Assembly: GCF_000430825.1 (NCBI RefSeq)
Contig: NZ_AUMT01000013.1
Location: forward strand, 62,001-126,000
Direction of reading: 5' to 3'
Origin: Chryseobacterium daeguense DSM 19388
GTDB taxonomy: Bacteria; Bacteroidota; Bacteroidia; Flavobacteriales; Weeksellaceae
Length of the DNA: 64,000 bases
A program made the position numbers and the translations under genes. Below are positions 35,669-44,073 of this stretch, piece by piece. Positions within the stretch are counted from its first letter, which is position 1. Each line of letters starts with the position of its first letter. The notes under the pieces were generated by a model. The model worked only from the letters and a program-made list of their open reading frames with translations, had not been told where the DNA came from and did not search any database.

Positions 35669-35715
35669 CTTCCTTGGTAAGGAAGAGGTCACGGGTTCAA
35701 GTCCCGTAGTTGGCT
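35669..35715 (+). repeat. attR: 3' fragment of tRNA-Thr(GGT)
   Basis: The sequence gives the anticodon arm (loop TTGGTAA, anticodon GGT at 35,676-35,678), the variable loop, the T-arm (ACGGG TTCAAGT CCCGT) and the 3' acceptor strand of tRNA-Thr, but the 5' half and D-arm are missing. This is the usual result of a phage integrating into the 3' end of a tRNA. The whole tRNA would lie at the other prophage end, left of this window. Confidence 0.8.
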
Positions 35716-35723
35716 CTCATTTT

Positions 35724-35751
35724 AATCCCGATTTTCTCGGGATTTTTTTTG
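35724..35751 (+). terminator. tRNA terminator left on the host side
   Basis: ATCCCGA and TCGGGAT form a stem with a short T-rich loop, and a run of T follows. It lies just after the tRNA fragment, so it is probably the host tRNA gene's original terminator. Confidence 0.7.
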
Positions 35752-36043
35752 CTCATAATTTAAAATTGATACTTGACGTTTGGGCATTAAGGCTTATTAA
35801 GCTCTCAAGAGTATTAAGCATGGATGGGGATTACTTAATTTGGAAAAGAAGATTAAGAAAGTTACTCTGGGACTTACAATGTTGAAAAGCTTGATGAAGC
35901 TTACTTCCTTCCCCCAACTCCCAGCTTCATTGCTTATAAAAAATCAAAACCCTCCTTAAAATTTTATTAAAGTCTACCTTTCACGGTCTTACTTCTTTCA
36001 GCATCCTGAAAATTTTCGCTACATTCGTATAAATAAATTTTCG
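35752..36043. other. gene-free junction interval
   Basis: About 290 bp between the tRNA fragment and the response regulator. It holds imperfect repeats around AAGCTTGATGAAGCTT (about 35,890-35,925), whose ATGAAGCT is echoed inverted as AGCTTCAT near 35,926. No gene is seen. Confidence 0.4.
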
Positions 36044-36724
36044 ATGAATATTCTTTTATTGGAAGACGACCTTATTTTGTCCGCAGAGCTTTGTAAGTTT
36101 TTAGAATCAAATAATTTTACGTGCGACAAAATTTATGACGGAGAAACTTTCCTCCGCCAGATAAAAAACAGCACCTACGATATGTATCTGCTGGATATCA
36201 ACGTTCCTAAAATTAATGGACTGGATGTCTGCCAGACCATTCGTTCTTTCGATAAAAACACGCCTATTATTATCATTTCGGCCTATGGAGATCTTTCGGA
36301 TAAAAAAGATGCCTTTACAAGGCTGGCGGATGATTATCTGGTGAAACCTTTCCAGTTTGAAGAATTGCTTTTACGGATGAATTCTTTACTCAGAAGAAAG
36401 GCTCCAGCAGAAAATACAGATCAGGATATCCTCAGAATAGATGATTTAATTATCAATAAAACCGAGCAGAAAGTTTATCGTGGAGGAAATGAAATTGCTC
36501 TCACTTTAAAGGAATTCCAGCTCTTGGTTTATCTGGCGGAAGCGCAGGGGAGAACTGTTTCCAAGCAGCAGATTACGGAACATGTCTGGGAACATAATTT
36601 TAATACGAATACCAATACGGTAGAAGTTTACATTAATTTCCTGAGAAAGAAAATAGATAAAGATTTTAAAGTTAAGCTTATTCATACACGTTCAGGATTC
36701 GGGTATTATTTAAGTCCATTATAA
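36044..36724 (+). CDS. OmpR-type response regulator
   Basis: This 226-residue protein has a receiver domain with the phospho-accepting Asp51 in YLLDINVPKINGL and a C-terminal winged-helix DNA-binding domain (LTLKEFQLLVYLAEAQGRTV, and RSGFGYYLSPL). It works with the histidine kinase encoded 9 nt later. Its likely targets are the metal efflux genes further downstream, by analogy to Cus and Czc systems. Confidence 0.92.
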   Translation: MNILLLEDDLILSAELCKFLESNNFTCDKIYDGETFLRQIKNSTYDMYLLDINVPKINGLDVCQTIRSFDKNTPIIIISAYGDLSDKKDAFTRLADDYLVKPFQFEELLLRMNSLLRRKAPAENTDQDILRIDDLIINKTEQKVYRGGNEIALTLKEFQLLVYLAEAQGRTVSKQQITEHVWEHNFNTNTNTVEVYINFLRKKIDKDFKVKLIHTRSGFGYYLSPL

Positions 36725-36733
36725 AATATAAGG

Positions 36734-38098
36734 ATGTCTTTAAAAAGGAAGATCGCGCTCAATCTCAGTATTGCCTTTTCATTGCTTTTCGGTATTGTGA
36801 TGGCGGTGATTTATATGTCCTTTAACGATTTCAGAAGAGAAGAGTTTAAAGAAAGATTCAGGCAGAGACTGGAATTTACTTCCCATTTCATCGCAAAATC
36901 TAAAGATTTCGAAGAAGAAGCACCCGTTTTTTTTAATGAGAATTCGGATAATATTCTACTCAATGAAACCATTCTGATTTTTAACAGTCAGAAGGAATTA
37001 ATCTACAGCACCATAAAAGACAAGAATGTCACCTGGGACGATGGTTTATTAAAAGAGCTTGATGAAAAGAAAGTTATTTATTCCGAAAAAACGGTTCCTG
37101 AAATTTACGCCGCATTAAGAAAAATTAATGGTGAAAATTATTACATCCTCACAAGTGCCCTGGATACCAACGGGAAATCAAAATTAGCATATCTAAAATA
37201 CCTTTTAATAACGGCCTATGTAATGAGCACGCTGCTCATCGGTTTTTTCAGTTATTATTTCATGGGGCAGTTTTTAAAACCGCTGGAAGATCTTAATCAG
37301 GAGATTTCAGAAGTTACGGCCCACAAGCTCACTACCCAGATTCCGGTTCGGGAATCCAATGACGAAATCAATGTTCTTGCCCAGTCATTCAATACAATGA
37401 TAAAAAGGCTGGATGATGTTTTCCAGTCTCAGAAGGATTTTACAGCCAGTGCTTCCCACGAAATCCGTACGCCGATTACCAGGATGGCTTTTCAGCTGGA
37501 AAACCTGATAAAGCTCGGGCAGCATTCACCTGAGACTTTGTCTTCATTAAAACAGATCCAGAAGGATATTTATCAATTGTCTGATCTAACGAATTCTCTT
37601 TTGCTTTTAACAAAATTTGACAAAGAAAATATTCAAAGCATTTATGAAGAAGTAAGAATTGATGAGGTGATTTTTGAATCATTCGAAGCGGTGGAAAAAA
37701 GCTATCCAAAACTTAAAATGGATTTCCTGATTTCTGAGAATACTTCTGAAAACGCATTATTGACTATAAACGGCATTCAGTCTTTGCTGGATATTGTTTT
37801 TATTAATTTATTTAAAAATGCAGCTGTTTATTCAGACAATGCGGAAGTTGATGTTCTGATTACCGAAAATGATGAAATTCTCATCGTAGATGTCATTTCC
37901 CGCGGAAATACGATTCCTGAGGAAGAGCAGCCAAAATTATTTGATGCTTTCATGAGGGGAAATAATTCACAAAATATTACCGGATCCGGCCTAGGTCTCC
38001 GCATTGTAAAAAGAATCCTTGAATATCACGGCGCAAAAATTATCTACACCTCTCCTGCAGAATTATTGAATAAGTTTACTGTGATTTTTAATAAGTAG
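36734..38098 (+). CDS. sensor histidine kinase
   Basis: This 454-residue membrane protein has two transmembrane segments (about residues 7-29 and 155-175) enclosing a periplasmic sensor, a HAMP-like linker, the phosphorylated His242 in SHEIRTPITRM, an N-box around NLFKNAA and a final SGLGLRIVKRI. It phosphorylates the regulator encoded just before. It probably senses a metal or envelope stress. Confidence 0.92.
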   Translation: MSLKRKIALNLSIAFSLLFGIVMAVIYMSFNDFRREEFKERFRQRLEFTSHFIAKSKDFEEEAPVFFNENSDNILLNETILIFNSQKELIYSTIKDKNVTWDDGLLKELDEKKVIYSEKTVPEIYAALRKINGENYYILTSALDTNGKSKLAYLKYLLITAYVMSTLLIGFFSYYFMGQFLKPLEDLNQEISEVTAHKLTTQIPVRESNDEINVLAQSFNTMIKRLDDVFQSQKDFTASASHEIRTPITRMAFQLENLIKLGQHSPETLSSLKQIQKDIYQLSDLTNSLLLLTKFDKENIQSIYEEVRIDEVIFESFEAVEKSYPKLKMDFLISENTSENALLTINGIQSLLDIVFINLFKNAAVYSDNAEVDVLITENDEILIVDVISRGNTIPEEEQPKLFDAFMRGNNSQNITGSGLGLRIVKRILEYHGAKIIYTSPAELLNKFTVIFNK

Positions 38099-38415
38099 TT
38101 TTTTTTTTGAACACAAAGTTCACAAAGTTTTTTTAATGAACTAATTGTTTAGTTTCACAAAGCCGTTTCACTTAACAAAGCCAAAGGTAAGCAGCATTTC
38201 TCTTTTAAGTGAAACGGCTTCGTGAAACTATATTACGTAAAAATTTAAAAGAAATCTCTGTGGACTTTGTGTTCAAAAAAATAAAAACCCAAAATATTCA
38301 AATTTCAACACCCTTTAAAATTAATCCTTCCAGGTAAATTTAATTTTATTTTAAGCACCCTTTAAGGTCGTTTTAATAGCAGAAAAGCATTTTTGTATCA
38401 TAAAATCAATTAAAA
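38099..38415. repeat. 180-bp nested inverted repeat (38,102-38,281)
   Basis: The outer arms (38,102-38,127 and 38,256-38,281) and inner arms (38,150-38,173 and 38,207-38,230) are inverted repeats with 2 and 1 mismatches. The outer arm reads GAACACAAAGTTCACAAAG and the inner arm TTTCACAAAGCCGTTTCACTT. The whole could fold into a long hairpin. It is not a coding region and looks like a dispersed intergenic element. The rest of this interval shows no gene. Confidence 0.75.
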
Positions 38416-39657
38416 ATGAACAAAATTGCAGGGCTGTTTTTTGCCATATCTTCATTACTGGCAGGGCAACAGCAGATGACGCTTTTGGATTGTGAAGAGG
38501 CTTTTCAGAAGAATAATTTACAACTGCTTGCCGAACAGTACAACATCAACATGGCTGATGCAGATATCCTGCAGGCCAGAATCTGGGAGCTTCCGCAATT
38601 GAGCGGACAAATAAATGCATACAACCCCGAAGACAGGAAAGTTTTCGATATCGGACATGCAAAAGGAGCGGAAATCAGCCAGCTGATCTATATGGGGGGT
38701 AAAAAGAAAAACGAAATCGCCTTCGCCAAATCAAACAAAGAACTGGCTCAGCTGCAGTTCTCCCAATTGCTTATCGATTTGAAGGCTCAGCTCCGTACCG
38801 CTTATTTCAATCTTTATTATGAAAAATTAAAGCTGGAAAATACCAATAAACAGCTTACTTATATGAATGATCTTTTGGCAGCCTATAAAGTGCAGTCGGC
38901 CAAAGGAAATGTCTCGCTGAAAGATGAAGTGAGGTTGCAAAGTATTGTGATTCAATTAAATAATGATAAAGTAGGAATTAATAAAAATATTATTGATTTT
39001 GAACAAACCCTAAAAGTTCTTACGGGAATTACAGAAGAAATAGAACCTAAAATGTCCGAAACAGAAGCAAAAGAAATTCTTACTTCTCAACCTTTTGGAG
39101 ACGGCAACGAGTTACAGAAAAAAGCCCTGGAAAATAATGCAGATTATCAATATAACTTAAAATTGATAGACAACAGTAAGCTGTATGCCCAATGGCAAAA
39201 ATCTCTCAACGTTCCGGATATTAATCTGGGTGCCGGTTGGGACCAGAGCGGAGGAACTTTTAAAAATGAAGTAAATCTCACCGTTGGAATTCCGCTGCCT
39301 TTATGGAAATCAAACAAAGGAAATGTAGAAAAAGCGAATTATGCCATTCAGCAGAATCAGAAAAATGCAGATTTCCAGAAATTAAACCTTGAAACCAAAG
39401 TTCAATCGGCTTATAAAACCTGGAAAACGCAGTATGATCAATTGGCACAAATCAAAACGGATGATCTTAATAATATGGAACTGGTGTATGAAGGAATGCT
39501 GAAAAACTTTAGGAAAGGAAACATCAGCCTTATTGAATTTACAGATTTTATGGACAGCTACCGGGAAACAGCGCTTCAGATTTATGATATGAAAAACCAG
39601 ATCATGCAGTCGGCGGAGCAATTGAACCAATTAGTACAAACGAAAATCTTCTATTAA
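38416..39657 (+). CDS. TolC-family outer membrane efflux protein
   Basis: This 413-residue protein has a signal peptide (MNKIAGLFFAISSLLAGQQ) and two repeated helical TolC-like halves. It is the outer-membrane channel of a tripartite RND efflux pump, with the adaptor encoded 1 nt later. Its length is typical of the CusC/CzcC-type Bacteroidota outer channels. Confidence 0.88.
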   Translation: MNKIAGLFFAISSLLAGQQQMTLLDCEEAFQKNNLQLLAEQYNINMADADILQARIWELPQLSGQINAYNPEDRKVFDIGHAKGAEISQLIYMGGKKKNEIAFAKSNKELAQLQFSQLLIDLKAQLRTAYFNLYYEKLKLENTNKQLTYMNDLLAAYKVQSAKGNVSLKDEVRLQSIVIQLNNDKVGINKNIIDFEQTLKVLTGITEEIEPKMSETEAKEILTSQPFGDGNELQKKALENNADYQYNLKLIDNSKLYAQWQKSLNVPDINLGAGWDQSGGTFKNEVNLTVGIPLPLWKSNKGNVEKANYAIQQNQKNADFQKLNLETKVQSAYKTWKTQYDQLAQIKTDDLNNMELVYEGMLKNFRKGNISLIEFTDFMDSYRETALQIYDMKNQIMQSAEQLNQLVQTKIFY

Positions 39658-39658
39658 C

Positions 39659-40744
39659 ATGAAAAAATATATAATTCCTGTAATCCTGGCTTTGTCCATC
39701 TTATCCTGTTCAAAAAAGGAGGAAGAAGTAAAACCGCAGGCCAAAAAAGGTTTTGAGCTCAGTAATACAATGCTTCAGTCAATTTCTCTGGCGAAGGTGG
39801 AGAAAAAATATATAGAAGATGATTACAATTTTTACGGAAAAATTTCAGCAGACAAGAACAGTTATATCGACGTTTATCCGCTGGTAGGGGGAAATGTTTT
39901 GAGTGTAAATGTAGAATTGGGAGATCACGTCACCAAAGGGCAGGTTCTGGCCACTATCAGGAGTACCGAGCTTGCAGAGGTTCAGAAAGATGTAAGTGAT
40001 GCAAAAACGGATTTGGTTGTTGCCCAAAATAATCTTCGTGTGGCAAAAGAAATGTACGAAGGCAAGCTGAATACCGAAAGAGATGTACTGGAAGCCAAAA
40101 GTGAACTGCAGAAAGCACAGGATCAACTGCAGAGAGCAAGTGCGGTAAGTACAGTCTATAATGTGAAAAAAGGAAATATTTACAGTGTAGTTGCCCCCAT
40201 CAGCGGGTACATTGTTCAGAAAAATATCAATAAAGACATGCAGCTGAGAAGCGACAGAAGTGAAAATATTTTTGATGTGGCAAACACCACAAACGTCTGG
40301 GCAATCATGAACGTAAATGAATCTGATATTGATAAAATAAGCTTGGGAATGAAAGCACAGGTTTCAACCTTGTCTTATCCGGATAAAGTTTTTGACGGCA
40401 AAATTGATAAGATCTTCAAAATCATTGATCCCCAAACCAACGCCATGCAGGCAAGGGTGGTTTTAAACAATCAAAATGGATTATTGATTCCGGAAAGCAA
40501 AGCAACCATAAAAGTAACAAGTTCAGAAAATACAATGGCTCTTACGGTTCCTTCAAAGGCGGTCATTTTTGACGATAACAGGAGCTTTGTGGTGATTTAT
40601 AAATCCAGAACAGACGTGAAAGTGAAGGAAATAAAAGTTTTAAAACAAGCCGGCGAAACAACTTATGTCTCCGAAGGTCTATCCGAAGGCGAACAGGTAA
40701 TCACAAACAATCAATTACTGATTTACCGCTCTTTGAATAGTTAA
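39659..40744 (+). CDS. RND periplasmic adaptor (membrane fusion protein)
   Basis: This 361-residue lipoprotein (lipobox LSC, Cys17) has the hairpin and lipoyl-like arrangement of the CusB/CzcB adaptors (AQNNLRVAKEMYEGKLNTER, then later VAPISGYIVQKNINKDMQL). It links the inner-membrane pump to the outer channel. It follows the TolC gene by one base. Confidence 0.88.
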   Translation: MKKYIIPVILALSILSCSKKEEEVKPQAKKGFELSNTMLQSISLAKVEKKYIEDDYNFYGKISADKNSYIDVYPLVGGNVLSVNVELGDHVTKGQVLATIRSTELAEVQKDVSDAKTDLVVAQNNLRVAKEMYEGKLNTERDVLEAKSELQKAQDQLQRASAVSTVYNVKKGNIYSVVAPISGYIVQKNINKDMQLRSDRSENIFDVANTTNVWAIMNVNESDIDKISLGMKAQVSTLSYPDKVFDGKIDKIFKIIDPQTNAMQARVVLNNQNGLLIPESKATIKVTSSENTMALTVPSKAVIFDDNRSFVVIYKSRTDVKVKEIKVLKQAGETTYVSEGLSEGEQVITNNQLLIYRSLNS

Positions 40745-40780
40745 AATTAAATTCTTCTAAAAGTTTTTAGCGTGCTTGGC

Positions 40781-40852
40781 TGAGTGAAACGCCTTTGCGA
40801 ATGAAAATACGCAGAACAATAGTCACAAAAAACTTTGTGCTCTTTGCGTTAA
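40781..40852. repeat. half copy of the intergenic repeat
   Basis: Between the adaptor and RND genes, GAGTGAAACGCCTTTGCG and ACTTTGTGCTCTTTGCG match the right half of the 38,102-38,281 repeat in order, with mismatches and no matching left half. Confidence 0.45.
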
Positions 40853-40891
40853 AGAATTCAACGACTTTTTTAGGTCAACAAAAAATCCATC

Positions 40892-43800
40892 ATGAACAAA
40901 TTCATTAAAAATATAATTGCTTTTTCGTTAAAAAATAAAGCATTTACCTTTATCTGGGTAGCGATTCTGGCGGTTTCCGGTTTTATAAGCTTCAAAAATA
41001 TGCCCATTGAAGCCTTTCCGGATGTCACCAATACCCAGATTGTCATTATCACCCAATGGAATGGGCGGAGCGCGGAAGAAGTAGAACGTTTTGTCACTAC
41101 GCCCATCGAATTGGCGATGAGTCCGGTTCAGAAGAAAACAAGTGTGAGAAGTACCACGATGTTTGGGCTTTCCATAGTTAAAATTCTTTTTGACGACGGG
41201 GTGGATGATACTTTTGCCAGAAATCAGGTCAATAACCAATTAAGAACCGTGAGTCTTCCTGATGAGGTAGACCCTGAAGTACAGCCACCCTACGGACCCA
41301 CCGGAGAGATCTTCCGCTATACTTTGCAGAGTAAAACAAAAGATTCCAGAGAATTGTTAACCTTACAAAATTGGGTCATTGACAGGGCTTTAAGAGGTGT
41401 TCCCGGAGTTGCAGACATCAATGTTTTCGGAGGGCAGGATAAAGTTTTTGAATTAAGCATTGATCCTAGAGCATTAGATAAATATAATTTGACACCATTG
41501 CAGGTTTATGATGCTGTTACGAAAAGCAATTTAAATGTCGGCGGAGATGTTATCGAAAAAAACGGGCAGGCGTATGTGGTTCGGGGGATTGGTTTAGTGA
41601 AATCCATTAATGATATTGGAAATATTACCATCGAAAATGACAATGGAAACCCTGTTTTAGTGAAAAACGTTGCCGATGTTCATGAAGGTTCTTTGCCAAG
41701 AGTAGGGCAGGCCGGTCTCAATAACCAGGAAGATACCGTAGAAGGAATTGTGGTGATGAGAAAAGGGGAAAATCCGCGTGAAGTTTTAGTAGGAGTAAAA
41801 GCTAAGATTAAAGAGCTTAATGAGAAAGTTCTGCCAAAAGACGTAAAAATGATCACTTTTTACGACCGTGATAACCTCATGGACTTCACAACAGAAACCG
41901 TTATGCATAATTTGCTGGAAGGGATTATCCTGGTAACGGTAATCGTCTTGATTTTTATGGCAGACTGGCGAACCACTCTTATTGTCTCCATTATTATTCC
42001 GCTGTCTTTATTGTTTGCTTTTTTATGTTTAAAGCTCTCAGGTATGAGTGCGAATTTACTGTCTTTAGGAGCCGTTGATTTCGGTATTATCATAGACGGA
42101 GCTGTCGTCATGGTAGAAGGTCTCTTTGTAATGCTTGACCATAAAGCCCATAAATATGGCGAAGAAAAATTCAATAAAATGGCTAAAGGAGGCTGGATCA
42201 AGCAGACCGGAACAGGCCTGGGAAAAGCAATTTTCTTTTCGAAATTAATTATCATCACTTCATTAATTCCTATTTTTTCATTCCAGAAAGTGGAAGGGAA
42301 AATGTTCTCTCCGCTGGCCTTTACATTAGGTTTTGCTTTAATGGGAGCTTTGATTTTTACCCTGACACTGGTTCCCGTTCTTTCTCACATTCTTTTAAAT
42401 AAAAATGTGAAGGAAAAGAATAATCCTTTCGTGAATTTCTGGGACAGAATTGTATTAAAGGGTTTCAATTTTACTTTTAAACATAAAAAAATGAGTTTAA
42501 TCGTTGCGCTTTCATTTTTAGCCGTAACCTTATTCTCAGGAAAATTTTTAGGAACGGAATTTTTACCTCAATTAAATGAAGGCTCACTCTGGATCACTGC
42601 AGAAATGCCAATGAGTTCATCATTAAAAGAATCATTAAAAACGGCCGACCTTTTAAAGAAAGACATTATGAGCTTCCCGGAAGTTACAGATGTTCTCGCA
42701 CAGACGGGCAGAAGTAATGACGGAACAGACCCGAACGGATTTGGATTTGTGCAGTTTGCCGTAAATCTTCAGCCCAAAAAAGACTGGAAAAGAAAAATCA
42801 CCTATGAAGAATTGATCGACGAGATTGATAAAAAGTTAAGAACCTATCAGGGTATCACATTTAATTATTCTCAGCCCATTTCAGACAATGTAGCGGAAGC
42901 TGTAGCCGGATTTAAAGCTGAAAACGGAATTAAAATTTACGGGGACAATCTCCAGACCCTCGATGCATTAGCCGAAAAGGTTTTAAAACAAATTAAAAAT
43001 ATAGACGGTGTAAAAGATGCTGGGATTATCAAAAATATTGGCCAGCCGGAAGTAAGTGTTATGCTGGACAGGGATAAAATGGCAGCTTACGGCGTTTCGC
43101 CCGATGATGCGCAATCTGTCCTTGAGATGGCTTTCGGAGGAAAAACAGCTTCGGAAATGTTTGATGGTGAAAGAAAATTCCCTATCCGCCTCAGATATTC
43201 ACAGCAGTACAGGAAAGATGAAAATGATATTGCAGCATTAATGGTTCCTACTCAGGATGGCGCAAAAATTCCTTTGAAAGAAATCAGCACAATTGAAAAA
43301 GACAACGGAGCCGCATTTATTTACCGTGATGACATTAAAAGATATATCGGAATAAAATTCTCCATACGTGACCGGGATCTTGGGAGTACAATAGCGGATG
43401 CACAGCAGGCAGTTTCTAAAATTGACCTTCCGGACGGATATTCCGTGGGGTGGACCGGGCAGTTTGAAAACCAGCAACGGGCTTCGAAAAGGCTTGCGCA
43501 GGTAGTTCCGATTAGTATTTTGGGCATTTTCTTTCTTTTATTTATCCTTTTCGGGAATATGAAAGATTCACTTCTGGTGTTGGCTAATGTGCCTTTTGCT
43601 TTAATCGGAGGAATCATTGCCTTACATATAACAGGCATCAATTTTGGAATTTCTGCCGGAGTAGGAATGATTGCTCTTCTCGGAATATGTATTCAAAATG
43701 GGGTAATTCTTATTACAGAATTTCATCAGAATGTAAAAGACGGATTAAGCCTGGATAATGCCATACTAAATGGCGTAAAATCCAGAACTAGACCAGTTAT

Positions 43801-43990
43801 TATGACGGCTTTGATGGCGTCCATCGGGCTGATGCCTGCCGCGTTGTCTACGGGAATTGGCTCGGAATCTCAAAAGCCTCTGGCCATTGTAATCATTGGG
43901 GGATTGATAACTGCTACAATTCTTACACTGCTTATTTTTCCTATTATCTTCTGGATTTTCAACAGAACCAGGAAGTCACAGAGAATTTAA
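40892..43990 (+). CDS. CzcA-type heavy-metal RND efflux pump
   Basis: This 1032-residue inner-membrane pump starts with the usual TM1 (FIWVAILAVSGFISF) and has about 12 helices with two large periplasmic loops. The TM4 signature DFGIIIDGAVVMVEG carries Asp396, Asp402 and Glu409. These align with the acidic residues (402, 408, 415) required in CzcA of Cupriavidus, so divalent cations such as Co, Zn or Cd are the likely substrates, not Cu. The CusA-type VDAA motif is absent here. The 148-bp gap from the adaptor holds the half-repeat. Confidence 0.9.
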   Translation: MNKFIKNIIAFSLKNKAFTFIWVAILAVSGFISFKNMPIEAFPDVTNTQIVIITQWNGRSAEEVERFVTTPIELAMSPVQKKTSVRSTTMFGLSIVKILFDDGVDDTFARNQVNNQLRTVSLPDEVDPEVQPPYGPTGEIFRYTLQSKTKDSRELLTLQNWVIDRALRGVPGVADINVFGGQDKVFELSIDPRALDKYNLTPLQVYDAVTKSNLNVGGDVIEKNGQAYVVRGIGLVKSINDIGNITIENDNGNPVLVKNVADVHEGSLPRVGQAGLNNQEDTVEGIVVMRKGENPREVLVGVKAKIKELNEKVLPKDVKMITFYDRDNLMDFTTETVMHNLLEGIILVTVIVLIFMADWRTTLIVSIIIPLSLLFAFLCLKLSGMSANLLSLGAVDFGIIIDGAVVMVEGLFVMLDHKAHKYGEEKFNKMAKGGWIKQTGTGLGKAIFFSKLIIITSLIPIFSFQKVEGKMFSPLAFTLGFALMGALIFTLTLVPVLSHILLNKNVKEKNNPFVNFWDRIVLKGFNFTFKHKKMSLIVALSFLAVTLFSGKFLGTEFLPQLNEGSLWITAEMPMSSSLKESLKTADLLKKDIMSFPEVTDVLAQTGRSNDGTDPNGFGFVQFAVNLQPKKDWKRKITYEELIDEIDKKLRTYQGITFNYSQPISDNVAEAVAGFKAENGIKIYGDNLQTLDALAEKVLKQIKNIDGVKDAGIIKNIGQPEVSVMLDRDKMAAYGVSPDDAQSVLEMAFGGKTASEMFDGERKFPIRLRYSQQYRKDENDIAALMVPTQDGAKIPLKEISTIEKDNGAAFIYRDDIKRYIGIKFSIRDRDLGSTIADAQQAVSKIDLPDGYSVGWTGQFENQQRASKRLAQVVPISILGIFFLLFILFGNMKDSLLVLANVPFALIGGIIALHITGINFGISAGVGMIALLGICIQNGVILITEFHQNVKDGLSLDNAILNGVKSRTRPVIMTALMASIGLMPAALSTGIGSESQKPLAIVIIGGLITATILTLLIFPIIFWIFNRTRKSQRI

Positions 43991-44016
43991 TTAATCTTTC
44001 ATTCATATTATATTAA

Positions 44017-44049
44017 AGAATCGCGGAAAACTTTGTTTTCCGCGATTCT
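44017..44049. terminator. bidirectional hairpin between convergent genes
   Basis: AGAATCGCGGAAAA pairs fully with TTTTCCGCGATTCT around a CTTTG loop. It separates the plus-strand pump gene and the minus-strand lipoprotein gene, and probably ends both transcripts. Confidence 0.65.
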
Positions 44050-44073
44050 GCTATTGAAATAATTATTATGAGT

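Noticed and set aside
35669-35715. Functional tRNA-Thr gene
   Set aside because: The 5' acceptor strand and D-arm are missing, so it is only a fragment from integration.
38102-38281. Intact insertion sequence
   Set aside because: The 180-bp element has no reading frame and no target duplication could be seen.
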